64,000 nucleotides of DNA from assembly GCA_965220715.1 (NCBI GenBank), contig OZ244843.1:4030001-4094000 (forward strand). The letters are read 5' to 3'. Positions 44,761 through 52,795 of this stretch are shown here, piece by piece. The position numbers and the translations under genes were made by a program. The notes under the pieces were generated by a model that was not told the DNA's origin, did not search any database, and worked only from the letters and a program-made list of their open reading frames with translations. Every line of letters starts with the position of its first letter. Positions within the stretch are counted from its first letter, which is position 1. Source of the stretch: Bin5 sp965220715 (GTDB lineage: Bacteria; Chloroflexota; Anaerolineae; Caldilineales; Caldilineaceae).

Positions 44761-47196
44761 TCACTCGGCAGGCCTTGGCGAGGTGAGCGGGAATCTGCCC
44801 TGCAGGTCCCTAGTGTTTCGTTCCAGTTCCTTGAGTATCTCATGGGAATTGTGATGCATCACAACTTCATAAGAGTCGTCATCTATCTCAATCCAACGGG
44901 TTCCAACTATGCTCTGCATTGCCTTCAATCGAGCCGTAAGCCGCTCCGGTGTAAACTTCCTTAGTTCATTTATTCTGGATCGCACTACTGCAACGTTTGG
45001 TGTAGCCTTAGGGTCTTCTTGGTCTTCCTCTAGGCATTTCAGGAGTATCTCCAGTGGTATGTCCCCTCCTGCTGTCAGTCTCTCTTCCAACTCAAGAAGC
45101 CATACATCAACTTCGCTTACCGTACAATAACTCTCAAACAGAGAACGAAGTTCCGTGAGTGTGACGCCATGCAAATAATGCAACCTCGTTAGTTGTTCCA
45201 AATGCTTGACTTTCAATATGGATAGCTGTTTGCCGCCATTGTCTAATGTCGCGAACTGTTGATTCAGTTTGCTTGAAGCCTCGTCCTCGCCTTGGTATTT
45301 TTCAGCTATGAAAAACCCGAAATCGGCACCCCATTTAGTCCGAAACTGCTCTAGAGACGACAGGCTCACCTTATCCGCTGGAACCGATGGTTGGTTGGTC
45401 TGCTTAGCATCATAAACGAGCTTGTAATCAGCAAGAGTATCGCCCTGCCGACCAAGCCGGGCGCTTAGCACACCGTCCGGCCCTGGGGCGTTTCCTCCCT
45501 CACGTTGGTAGTCAAATCCCAAGAGCTGAAATACGGCCCCGGTGGCCCTCTCCAGCGCGGTAGAGTCATGAGTTGCGTGCTGCAGACGTCGTATGACCTC
45601 TTGGGCAGTAGGCACATCATATCCGGCCAATAATCTCAGTGCCCTGTCCCGATCATCGAGCAGACTAGCAATCACGGCACGATCGATGCCGTGGTCTTGA
45701 AGTTGCCCTTCGAGTAGGCTTTCCGACGTGGCAAATAGTTTAGCTAGCCTTTGCCGCTTACCCTCATCGCTAAGTTTGTCTATAAATGGGTGATCAGCGT
45801 TGATGACCAAGTTTCTGTCGTCAGGATCATACCTTAGTACCGGCGCATTCTGCCCGAACCCCTCGAATGTCATCTTCTCGAATGGCTTCTCTTTGACTCG
45901 CTCTTCGAATTCATTCAACCACTGCGATGCCTTTATGCCCTGCAACTGGCGCGGAGAGTTCACGTAAAAGGATTCCGACCCAGACAAAGTGGCATTGATT
46001 ACACTGAGGATGAGTGGATCGTAAACCCAAGAGCTAGGACCATCTTCAAGAAGCTGCATTAGATCAAGGGCCTTCTGGGTATTCTTCGCCTCATATGCTG
46101 CCCTGCATGAATTGAACGCAGTCCGCAGTACTTGTCTGAAGGCCCGAGTTGCATCCGAATCGCGCACTCCTTCACGTGAGGAGAGTAAGTGGTTTCTCAA
46201 ACCGTCTGCATCCACCTCTAACGCAAAGCGAGACCAGGCCGAGTGGTTCTGCGCCTCAATGCCGAATAACTCGTCTTCCAGGTTGATCACCCGTTTCCTA
46301 ACGCGAACAAAGAACCCATTACTTCGAGCAATCTGATCAGATTTCCCTCCGGTCAATGTCCTTTCGTAAATGGAAGCGGTCCCCTTTATTGGACCGATCC
46401 CGGGCACTTCTTCATCAATCTCGACGGTCTCTAGTGGATCCATGGTCTCTTTGCTTGACTTTAGCTCTTCCCCATTCAGCCATAGTTGAAAATCTGAGTG
46501 CAAAGGTAGTCCTGTACTCAACATCCACTTGAGCGTTCCAATCTGAAGCCGCTGGTATAGATCCTTAAAGTCTGATAGTGCGGCCGCCGTCCACGAATGC
46601 GAGTCACTATCCTTACCGAACATGAAATTCCAAGCGGCCTTGTCACGGTCTCTAATTCCCGCGAGATGGTTCAAGGCAGTTTCCTTATTCACCTCCCGCA
46701 AGGAGATGGATATCGGCTTAGCATCGGTCAGGTGGTGCCTCGTGACCTGGTGAAAGTTCATTGATGTCAATAGGAAGCTGTCGTCTACTCGGCTAATGTG
46801 TGTCAGATTCCAGGCCAGCACATACGAGGCCAGCTTACCAATCCCAAACTGCCCTATCACCGAACGGCCATTTTGCGTGGTCATGTTAGCCTTATTGGAT
46901 TCGGCTATTCGCCAAAGTTGACGGAAACCCTCGACGTCCATTCCCTCACCGTCATCAATGACCCATAGCGGCAGATTGGCATCACTGCCATTCTGAGCGG
47001 CTTCTGGCAGGAGAATATGTACTCGCTTCGCATTTGCGTCATAGCTGTTGGTTACCAACTCTTCGATCGCCTTGTGTGGACTCTTGTAGAGTCCTTCGGA
47101 AAAAAGATGTATGATCTCGTAGCTGATGTGTACAGGAATTTCCTCAACCTCTTGCCCGAGATTTTCGAAGAGGGGGGTCTTGGTGTTCATTGTCAC
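44761..47196 (-). CDS. GHKL (MutL/Hsp90-type) ATPase fused to a PD-(D/E)XK-like nuclease domain
   Basis: 811 residues. The GHKL ATP-binding fold occupies about 25-350: EELVTNSYDANA (45-56), DDGEGM (81-86) and GQFGIGKLA (115-123). A middle region has no assigned domain. Near 550-660 a restriction-nuclease-like motif appears: GFDYQREGG, GPDGVL (Asp about 573) then YDAKQ (Asp-Ala-Lys about 595-597), fitting a PD-(D/E)XK core. The C-terminal ~150 residues are helical. It overlaps the broken methyltransferase gene, so the pair is a restriction-modification-like unit of the MutL/MORC-associated kind. The nuclease domain is my reading of motifs, not proven. Confidence 0.82.
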   Translation of the reverse strand: MTMNTKTPLFENLGQEVEEIPVHISYEIIHLFSEGLYKSPHKAIEELVTNSYDANAKRVHILLPEAAQNGSDANLPLWVIDDGEGMDVEGFRQLWRIAESNKANMTTQNGRSVIGQFGIGKLASYVLAWNLTHISRVDDSFLLTSMNFHQVTRHHLTDAKPISISLREVNKETALNHLAGIRDRDKAAWNFMFGKDSDSHSWTAAALSDFKDLYQRLQIGTLKWMLSTGLPLHSDFQLWLNGEELKSSKETMDPLETVEIDEEVPGIGPIKGTASIYERTLTGGKSDQIARSNGFFVRVRKRVINLEDELFGIEAQNHSAWSRFALEVDADGLRNHLLSSREGVRDSDATRAFRQVLRTAFNSCRAAYEAKNTQKALDLMQLLEDGPSSWVYDPLILSVINATLSGSESFYVNSPRQLQGIKASQWLNEFEERVKEKPFEKMTFEGFGQNAPVLRYDPDDRNLVINADHPFIDKLSDEGKRQRLAKLFATSESLLEGQLQDHGIDRAVIASLLDDRDRALRLLAGYDVPTAQEVIRRLQHATHDSTALERATGAVFQLLGFDYQREGGNAPGPDGVLSARLGRQGDTLADYKLVYDAKQTNQPSVPADKVSLSSLEQFRTKWGADFGFFIAEKYQGEDEASSKLNQQFATLDNGGKQLSILKVKHLEQLTRLHYLHGVTLTELRSLFESYCTVSEVDVWLLELEERLTAGGDIPLEILLKCLEEDQEDPKATPNVAVVRSRINELRKFTPERLTARLKAMQSIVGTRWIEIDDDSYEVVMHHNSHEILKELERNTRDLQGRFPLTSPRPAE

Positions 47197-47241
47197 TATG
47201 TTTACCTCTCTTTGAGAAAACCTACAAGGACCAAGGGAGGT

Positions 47242-47290
47242 TGACCTTTCCCCGATGTTTGTACCACCTGTTATGTTAATCCGACAAGCA
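47242..47290 (-). mobile_element. IS3-family right-end remnant
   Basis: About 49 bases. In minus-strand direction they read the end of an OrfB frame, LVGLT then TAA, and run to the IS end TGACCTTTCCCC (complement at 47242). The same sequence occurs at 48055-48104 and 49380-49425. It joins directly to the truncated restriction gene and supplies that gene's last codons and stop. Confidence 0.75.
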
Positions 47291-47828
47291 CGGCGTGGAG
47301 GGCGGCGTTGAGGTCGACTTCATGGTAGCCGCTGGCGCGGGGAATGGCGCGGCGGTCGTAGAGGCGCCAGATGCGGCCGTCGGAGGCGATGTCGGCGGTG
47401 GCGAGGTAGCGGAGGATCTGGCCGTGGGGTGAGCCGGACTTGACTCGGGTATCGAGAGGGCTGTTGAGGCGTTTGCTCTCGGCGACGGCGAGGGCATCGG
47501 GGTAGCGTTGCGGGGCGGGTTTGGCGGCGGCGGGGTATCTGGATGCGGTGTCGCCGAAGAGGAGGTTGTCGGGGATGTCTTTGTTGAAGTCGCTGCTCTG
47601 CTGGGGGAGGTAGTCGGCCCAGCCGAGCAGGTCGAAGAGGGGGCGGATGAGCTCCTTCTCGGTGGAGGTTTCGTTGATGTTGTGGAAGGTGGCGGAGTTG
47701 TCGATGAGGGTTTGGGCGTGGGCGCGAAAGTCGTCGAATTCTGTGGGTTGGGCGAGGGATTCCTGCCAGGCGTGGGTGAGGAGGATACCTTCTTCGAGAA
47801 AGTAGTTGGTGAAGAGTTGACCAGGCAT
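47271..47828 (-). pseudogene. N-terminal fragment of a type IIG (Eco57I-like) restriction enzyme
   Basis: 185 residues from ATG 47828 (MPGQLFTNYFLEEGI). TEKELIRPLFDLLGW followed by YPDALAVAESKRLNSPLD and QILRYLATADIASDGRIWRLYDRR matches the N-terminal nuclease region of Eco57I-type enzymes (Asp...Glu-Ser-Lys), but the methyltransferase part is missing. The final LVGLT codons come from an IS3 right end, and another IS3 remnant starts 21 bases upstream of the ATG, so both sides were cut by IS events. Longer in-frame reading to 47921 is IS sequence. Confidence 0.75.
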
Positions 47829-47849
47829 TGCTAAGGACTGGTGGGCGAG

Positions 47850-48104
47850 TGACCTGATCCCTCTAGAATGGTCCAGGTAATATGATAGTAATGGGCGGTA
47901 GAAAGGGGGAAGGATGGCCAAAAAGAGACATGCGCCGGATTAGGCATTAAACGAGCTCAGAGAGGCTGAGGTGGCAATAGCCAAGGGACGCGCAACTCTT
48001 TAGGCTATCGGCCGCCAGCGCCCCGAGGCCCTCTTGCCTGCCGAACCAGTCCCTATGCTTGTCGGACTAACATAACGGGTGGTACAAACATCGGGGGCAG
48101 GTCA
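47850..48104 (+). mobile_element. Internally deleted IS3-family element, 255 bp
   Basis: Begins with TGACCTGATCCC (47850) and ends with the complement GGGGGCAGGTCA (48104). From ATG 47914 it reads MAKKRHAP, then (after a stop) LNELREAEVAIAKG, an OrfA N-terminus; at 47994 it jumps to NSLGYRPPAP, the OrfB C-terminal hallmark, and ends VGLT-stop after one frameshift. Everything between was deleted, leaving a MITE-like remnant. Flanking bases do not show an obvious target duplication. Confidence 0.85.
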
Positions 48105-48119
48105 CAACCTAACTCGGGT

Positions 48120-49325
48120 CTACGTAAGATTCAATTGTCTGGGATTCTGCAATCCTCGCTGGGACAATTTGAGATTTGCGTACGCTCTCATTAGAGGATT
48201 CCGGAATCTATATCGAATGTTTTTTGATGTACCTGCCTTCTCTAATAGCCTTCCTCTTTCTTCTGTACAAAATCTTGAGAGATAGTAAGTCAATGACTGA
48301 CTTCGTACCCTTTCCTTGGTGATACTATAGTAAGGACCGATTAGGTCGTTAGTCGAAAAGGTTTCATACTCGTCTGTCGGAGCAGTAGCACACGCCCAGA
48401 TCACATCTTCAAATTTTGACTCTTCTCTAGAGGTAATAGTTGCCTTCTGATAGGAATTCCGAATAGTCTGATCTGTGTTCCTGATACAATTTTCAATTGC
48501 ACTCTCAAAATGGTCATCTGTAATAAAGTCTGATCCGCTGCCGATTGCAGATGTTGCCGAATACTTCGCCAGCAAATGAGTAAAATGAGGAAACCCAAGA
48601 GATAGTCGTACGATCTTTTGGCTTACATCATCTTGTATGTTCATTTCAAGTAATTCAAGCCCATTTTGAATAATAGATTTCAATTCCTCATCAGACATCC
48701 GAGGCATTCTTATCTGCTTTAGGCATCTTTCTAGTGATGGGTGTTCGCCGATTAAGTCATTGACGCTGTCAGCAATACCCACTATCAATATAGTTACATG
48801 ACTTGCGTTATCAGAAAGCGACTTTATTGTATCAGCGAAACGCATTTTTGTTTCATCATTAGTTACACTGTCAAATTCATCAAAAATGAACAATAGGGAA
48901 CCATCAAGTTTTCCCAGTATACTTTCAATTTCATTTGCAGTTGCTTTCTCCAAGTCATCAGGAAGCAGTTTGTTGAGCTGAACGGCGGCCTTCTTCTCCG
49001 GGGCATCAAATCCAATCCCCGGAGTAGTGTACTCAAACCGTATCCCTCTAAGAGCATTATTCCATACGCCTTTGAAGTCTTGCTGTCTGTTGCATGTAAC
49101 TTTAACTGAAAGGACACCCCCCAATGCATCACTAATAATGTTGGCAAGAGATGTTTTGCCCACCCCTCTCTCCCCGTAAAGAACAATATGTTGTCCCCTC
49201 TCTCGAATTGCAAGAGAGACTTCCTCAAGTTGCTGCAGGCGGCCAAAAAACAGATCTTTGGTTCTGATCGGGGCCGAAGGCGAGAATACTCTATCGATTA
49301 GATCAGATTTGGACTGATTAGCCAT
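48120..49325 (-). CDS. AT-rich AAA ATPase, Orc1/Cdc6- or STAND-like
   Basis: About 401 residues. Walker A GERGVGKTS (about 52-60 from this start), Walker B LLFIFDEFDSV near 145, and a sensor-type LIVGIADSVNDLIGEHPSLERC follow; the C-terminal ~150 residues look like a winged-helix effector-less extension. Start ATG 49325 follows AAAGG; an in-frame ATG at 49358 overlaps that site. The gene is visibly more AT-rich than its surroundings and lies between two oppositely oriented IS3 ends, both marks of transfer. It may be a defence or replication-type ATPase; no effector domain is seen. Confidence 0.8.
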   Translation of the reverse strand: MANQSKSDLIDRVFSPSAPIRTKDLFFGRLQQLEEVSLAIRERGQHIVLYGERGVGKTSLANIISDALGGVLSVKVTCNRQQDFKGVWNNALRGIRFEYTTPGIGFDAPEKKAAVQLNKLLPDDLEKATANEIESILGKLDGSLLFIFDEFDSVTNDETKMRFADTIKSLSDNASHVTILIVGIADSVNDLIGEHPSLERCLKQIRMPRMSDEELKSIIQNGLELLEMNIQDDVSQKIVRLSLGFPHFTHLLAKYSATSAIGSGSDFITDDHFESAIENCIRNTDQTIRNSYQKATITSREESKFEDVIWACATAPTDEYETFSTNDLIGPYYSITKERVRSQSLTYYLSRFCTEERGRLLEKAGTSKNIRYRFRNPLMRAYANLKLSQRGLQNPRQLNLT

Positions 49326-49379
49326 CGTGATATGACCTTTCTTTCTGTGAGCGTTCATTTTGAAACCAACTGACCTGCC

Positions 49380-49475
49380 TGACCCGCCCCCGGTGTTTGT
49401 ACCACTCGTTATGTTAGTCCGGCAACCTCGGGGACAGGGTCGGCAGGTTAGAGGGCCTCAGGCATCGGCGGCCGT
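49380..49475 (-). mobile_element. IS3-family right-end remnant
   Basis: In minus-strand direction this reads an OrfB tail, RPPMPEAL-stop-PADPVPEVAGLT-stop, then the terminal region ending TGACCCGCCCCC (complement at 49380). It is homologous to 48005-48104 in inverted orientation. An extra TGACCTGCC sits just outside at 49371. The rest of the element is missing. Confidence 0.75.
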
Positions 49476-49561
49476 CAATCTGTGGCATTTGCATGCTTTG
49501 GCAGGGCAGTAATAAAGTCCATGGTCCAACTTGCGGACATTTAAACCGAAAAGTGGAGCGC

Positions 49562-49870
49562 ATGATGAAGAAGACGCAGATTCATTTCACCAAGCAGCAA
49601 ATTGAGCCACTGGAAAAACTACGGCGACAGACTGGCGCAACGCGCTCAGAACTGGTCCGCCGTGCGGTCGACTACTACCTACGCGGAATCCGGGAGCATG
49701 GCGTCCAGAAGGCTTTGCTTCCGTTACCGACTGGCGACACGAGAGAGGCTCTTTTGAAAACAGGGGCCGACGATCAATTTGTACCTCCCTCGTACATAAA
49801 AAAATGCATCCGGTTGAGTCCCCTCTCCGACCAAGAATCAAAGACTCATCCAGACACCAGGGGCGCCTAG
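49562..49870 (+). CDS. Ribbon-helix-helix (CopG-like) DNA-binding protein
   Basis: 102 residues from ATG 49562. The RHH fold is visible at the N-terminus: KTQIHFTKQQIEPLEKLRRQTGATRSELVRRAVDYYLRG (residues 4-42), like CopG/ParD/Arc-type regulators. The C-terminal 55 residues are unconserved, and the reading frame ends inside the attachment repeat (TAG at 49868-49870), so the end of the protein may be set by the integration junction. No toxin partner is adjacent. It could regulate the island or be a truncated antitoxin. Confidence 0.75.
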   Translation: MMKKTQIHFTKQQIEPLEKLRRQTGATRSELVRRAVDYYLRGIREHGVQKALLPLPTGDTREALLKTGADDQFVPPSYIKKCIRLSPLSDQESKTHPDTRGA

Positions 49871-49910
49871 CGGGGCTCGAACCCGCAACCTTCTGATCCA
49901 CAATCAGACG
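49859..49910 (-). repeat. Proximal attachment-site repeat within tRNA-His
   Basis: The counterpart of 41754-41805. It spans the 3' flank, T-arm, variable loop and anticodon loop of the intact tRNA-His gene. Repeat identity is 50/52, with differences at one T-arm/loop position and one anticodon-stem position. Confidence 0.88.
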
Positions 49911-49934
49911 CTCTGCCTTTGAGCTATAGGCGCC
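49862..49934 (-). tRNA. tRNA-His (GTG)
   Basis: Cloverleaf with an anticodon stem TCTGA/TCAGA and loop TTGTGGA giving anticodon GTG. The acceptor arm starts with the extra 5' G pairing with C73 that is specific to tRNA-His. CCA is not encoded. Its 3' half is the integration target of the island. Confidence 0.93.
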
Positions 49935-50009
49935 ATATTTGGTTGACTACCTGCAGTACTGCATCCCGACGGCGTTCAGGACGGGACGGGGATGGCCTAC
50001 CCCGAAAAA

Positions 50010-50082
<73 letters not shown>

Positions 50083-50194
50083 TTTCAAGCCGAATCGGAA
50101 CCAGCGAATTCCGTTCCCCGGCCGTTGGCGCACGACACTCGGACTGGTCGTATGGCCGTGTAATACTTTGCCGGAACCGGGCACTCCCACAAGG

Positions 50195-50267
50195 TGCCGA
50201 GGCCCAGACTTGAACTGGGGACACATGGATTTTCAGTCCATTGCTCTACCAACTGAGCTACCTCGGC
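50195..50267 (-). tRNA. tRNA-Phe (GAA)
   Basis: Acceptor GCCGAGG/CCTCGGC, D-arm AGCTCAGTTGGTAGAGC, anticodon loop CTGAAAA (GAA), T-loop GTTCAAGTC. Standard length, CCA not encoded. Confidence 0.93.
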
Positions 50268-50354
50268 AAAAAGACCGACGCGTAAGGCGACTGAGCCGCA
50301 GCATCCTGAAGGCCAACAGACAACGGCTCCACCCCCTTTAGGGCCGGTCCTTTC

Positions 50355-50428
<74 letters not shown>

Positions 50429-50478
50429 AAATCAACTGTTAAGGCAAGCACTGCGTTTGTGAATCCGGCAGGACAACT

Positions 50479-50552
<74 letters not shown>

Positions 50553-50567
50553 GGAGGCTGATTTCCA

Positions 50568-50652
<85 letters not shown>

Positions 50653-50749
50653 TTCCATGCCGGCAAGCTATCCGGCGCCAATCAAGCAGAGCAGCCTCGC
50701 AAGCCAACTGAGATTGTCGAAGGCCTCTTCCCTTGTCAAGCAAACCTAA

Positions 50750-51205
<456 letters not shown>

Positions 51206-51496
51206 TGCTTTAATGCTGAAGGACTCTCGACAAGCGGCCTTGCTTACACAATCCTGGCCACATTCACAGCAGCCTATGTTAGCACAGTTCAGGCGATGTT
51301 ACAAAATTCAGATGCCTAAGGGCAGACGCGGAATTGGGGATTAGATAAGGTGCTTGCAGGCCGGGGGCTCTTGTCTGACACACTTGTCCGACACTCTGGT
51401 CCCACGACGCATAGTTTACTCTCACGACTTGACGGTCAGGCCGCGCCAGTCATTCTGCTGCGTTAAACTCGCTGAATTTAGCGGGACGCCCCGAAA
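51206..51496. other. Gap upstream of rnpB and downstream of moaE
   Basis: About 290 bases containing the promoter region of rnpB (minus strand) and the 3' flank of moaE (minus strand). TAACAT-like hexamers occur near 51290-51295 on the minus strand as possible -10 elements. No gene or strong terminator was seen. Confidence 0.35.
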
Positions 51497-51979
51497 TCAG
51501 TCTGGTAAGCTGTCCGGCGAACCAACGTCCAACTCAGGCTGGCGCGGGCCTTCGACCCACACTTCGCCGTCACGCCAGTTCTCCCGCTTCCAAATGGGAA
51601 CGATCGCCTTGAGGCGTTCGATGGCGTAGCGGCAGGCTTCGAAGCAGCCATCGTCGCGATGGGGCGAGGCGACGGCGATCAGAACCGTCGGTTCTTCGAT
51701 GTCGCAGCGACCGATACGATGCAGAATGCTGACACCCTTGACGAGGGGCCAGCGTTCCTGGATCTCTGCGCCAATACGGGCCATCATCTTTTCGGCCATC
51801 GGCACGTAGGCTTCGTAGACAAGAAAGTCGGTCTCGCGGGCGCCGTCGTCAGTCGCGGTCGAGCCGCGCACGGTACCCGCAAAAGTGACGACGCCGCCGC
51901 AGTCGAAGCGGCTGACCCGGTGCAGAATGTCATCTTGAGAAAGAGGCTGTTGCGTGATCTCGAAAAGTTTGGCGGACAT
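51497..51979 (-). CDS. moaE: Molybdopterin synthase catalytic subunit
   Basis: 160-residue MoaE. Conserved blocks: GGVVTFAGTVRG, YEAYVPMAEKMM, HRIGRCDIEEPTVLIAVASPHR, and the active-site Lys pair region IPIWKRENWRDGEVWVEG. It joins with MoaD to insert the dithiolene sulfurs into cyclic pyranopterin. Last gene of the minus-strand moeA-moaC-moaD-moaE operon, 9 bases after moaD. Confidence 0.95.
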   Translation of the reverse strand: MSAKLFEITQQPLSQDDILHRVSRFDCGGVVTFAGTVRGSTATDDGARETDFLVYEAYVPMAEKMMARIGAEIQERWPLVKGVSILHRIGRCDIEEPTVLIAVASPHRDDGCFEACRYAIERLKAIVPIWKRENWRDGEVWVEGPRQPELDVGSPDSLPD

Positions 51980-51988
51980 GACCTTGAC

Positions 51989-52270
51989 TCACCGTATCGG
52001 CGCGTGTAGATTTCGGGGACTGCGAAGCTGCGGGCAGGACTCGCCTCCAGATACGGGCGGCAGGAGGGCTACCTCATCGCCGTCCTGCAGAACTGTATCT
52101 CGCCGGGCGAACTCTTCGTTTACGGCGACGTAAAAGGTCCGATCGCGCAGGTTCGGAACGCGGCTTTCGAGAAGATCGCCAACCGTGGCAGCTTCGGGTA
52201 AGGCGACGGTTTCCCGCTTGAAACCGGCCGCCTGACGCAGGCCGGCGAAGAGAATCAGGCGTACATTCAC
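51989..52270 (-). CDS. moaD: Molybdopterin synthase sulfur-carrier subunit, with a C-terminal extension
   Basis: 93-residue ubiquitin-like MoaD. The core ends VALLPPVSGG at residues 67-76, where MoaD normally stops with the thiocarboxylate-forming Gly-Gly. Here 17 further residues (ESCPQL...) follow before TGA. The Glu codon GAG after Gly-Gly is one base from a TAG stop. Either the tail is removed by a protease, the stop was lost by mutation, or the base is a sequence error. The start overlaps the moaC stop by 4 bases. Confidence 0.9.
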   Translation of the reverse strand: MNVRLILFAGLRQAAGFKRETVALPEAATVGDLLESRVPNLRDRTFYVAVNEEFARRDTVLQDGDEVALLPPVSGGESCPQLRSPRNLHAPIR

Positions 52271-52776
52271 GTCTTGTCGTTTTCCCTGAAGTGGGCTGAG
52301 ACGGACCGCTGCCAGTCGCCAGACTTGCCCCCCTTCTTCTGCAGCAATCTTATATCGCCGATCGTCATCGTTTTTTCCAACGCCTTGGCCATGTCGTAGA
52401 CCGTCAGCGCGGCCACGCTGACAGCGGTGAGGGCCTCCATCTCGACACCGGTACGGCCGTTGCAGCGGACTGTTGCGACGATGATAACTCGCGTCTCTTC
52501 CTCGTCGATTTCAAACTCGACCGAGATCCTGGTCAATGGGAGGGGATGACAAAGGGGAATCAGGTCAGGCGTGCGCTTGGCGGCCATAATTCCGGCGATA
52601 CGGGCAGAGGAAAGTACGTCTCCTTTGGGCACTGCGCCATCGCGAATGGCAGCAAGGGTCGTTGGGGCCATGTAAACGCTGCCCTCGGCCACAGCCTCGC
52701 GGCTGGTGGTGTCCTTGTGGCCCACATCCACCATTGATGCGCGGCCATCCTTGTCGAGATGGGTCAGTTCTGACAT
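52267..52776 (-). CDS. moaC: Cyclic pyranopterin monophosphate synthase
   Basis: 169-residue MoaC, with LTHLDKDGRASMVDVGHKDTTSREAVAEG at the start, IPLCHPLPLTRI in the middle and GVEMEALTAVSVAALTVYDMAKALEK with the final KKGGKSGDW. ATG 52776 is taken by homology; a longer frame to 52869 overlaps moeA in another phase. It makes cPMP together with MoaA, which is not in this window. Confidence 0.95.
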   Translation of the reverse strand: MSELTHLDKDGRASMVDVGHKDTTSREAVAEGSVYMAPTTLAAIRDGAVPKGDVLSSARIAGIMAAKRTPDLIPLCHPLPLTRISVEFEIDEEETRVIIVATVRCNGRTGVEMEALTAVSVAALTVYDMAKALEKTMTIGDIRLLQKKGGKSGDWQRSVSAHFRENDKT

Positions 52777-52795
52777 AGCTTTAAACGAGAGTCCC

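Larger units (their letters stand above)
42523..44764 (-). pseudogene. DNA methyltransferase (N4-cytosine/N6-adenine type) split by an IS
   Basis: The N-terminal part (44764-44342) carries HPFPARMAP and the SAM-binding DPMCGSGT; the C-terminal part (43275-42523) carries the catalytic TSPPY and GTVVMVVGNS. A 1061-bp IS lies between them with a 5-bp target duplication. Removing the IS and one duplication restores one frame of 391 residues (141 + 250 codons plus stop), so the insertion is the only visible lesion. The gene begins within the stop of the GHKL ATPase-nuclease gene (GTGA overlap), making it the modification partner of that protein. Confidence 0.9.
41754..49910. mobile_element. Genomic island integrated in the 3' end of tRNA-His
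   Basis: About 8.1 kb bounded by 52-bp direct repeats (41754-41805 and 49859-49910, two mismatches). The right copy is the 3' part of a complete tRNA-His gene; the left copy is a detached fragment with no 5' half. This is the classic footprint of site-specific integration into a tRNA gene. Contents: HNH nuclease, IS-broken methyltransferase, GHKL ATPase-nuclease, truncated type IIG fragment, AT-rich AAA ATPase, ribbon-helix-helix protein, one IS and four IS3 remnants. No integrase is recognisable, so the island is probably no longer self-mobile. Confidence 0.85.

Noticed and set aside
47508..47834. Plus-strand glycine- and valine-rich frame
   Set aside because: Complement of the type IIG restriction fragment, whose residues match a known nuclease domain.
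41754..49910. Integrase or recombinase gene of the island
   Set aside because: All frames in the island were examined; only a DDE transposase belonging to the inner IS was found.
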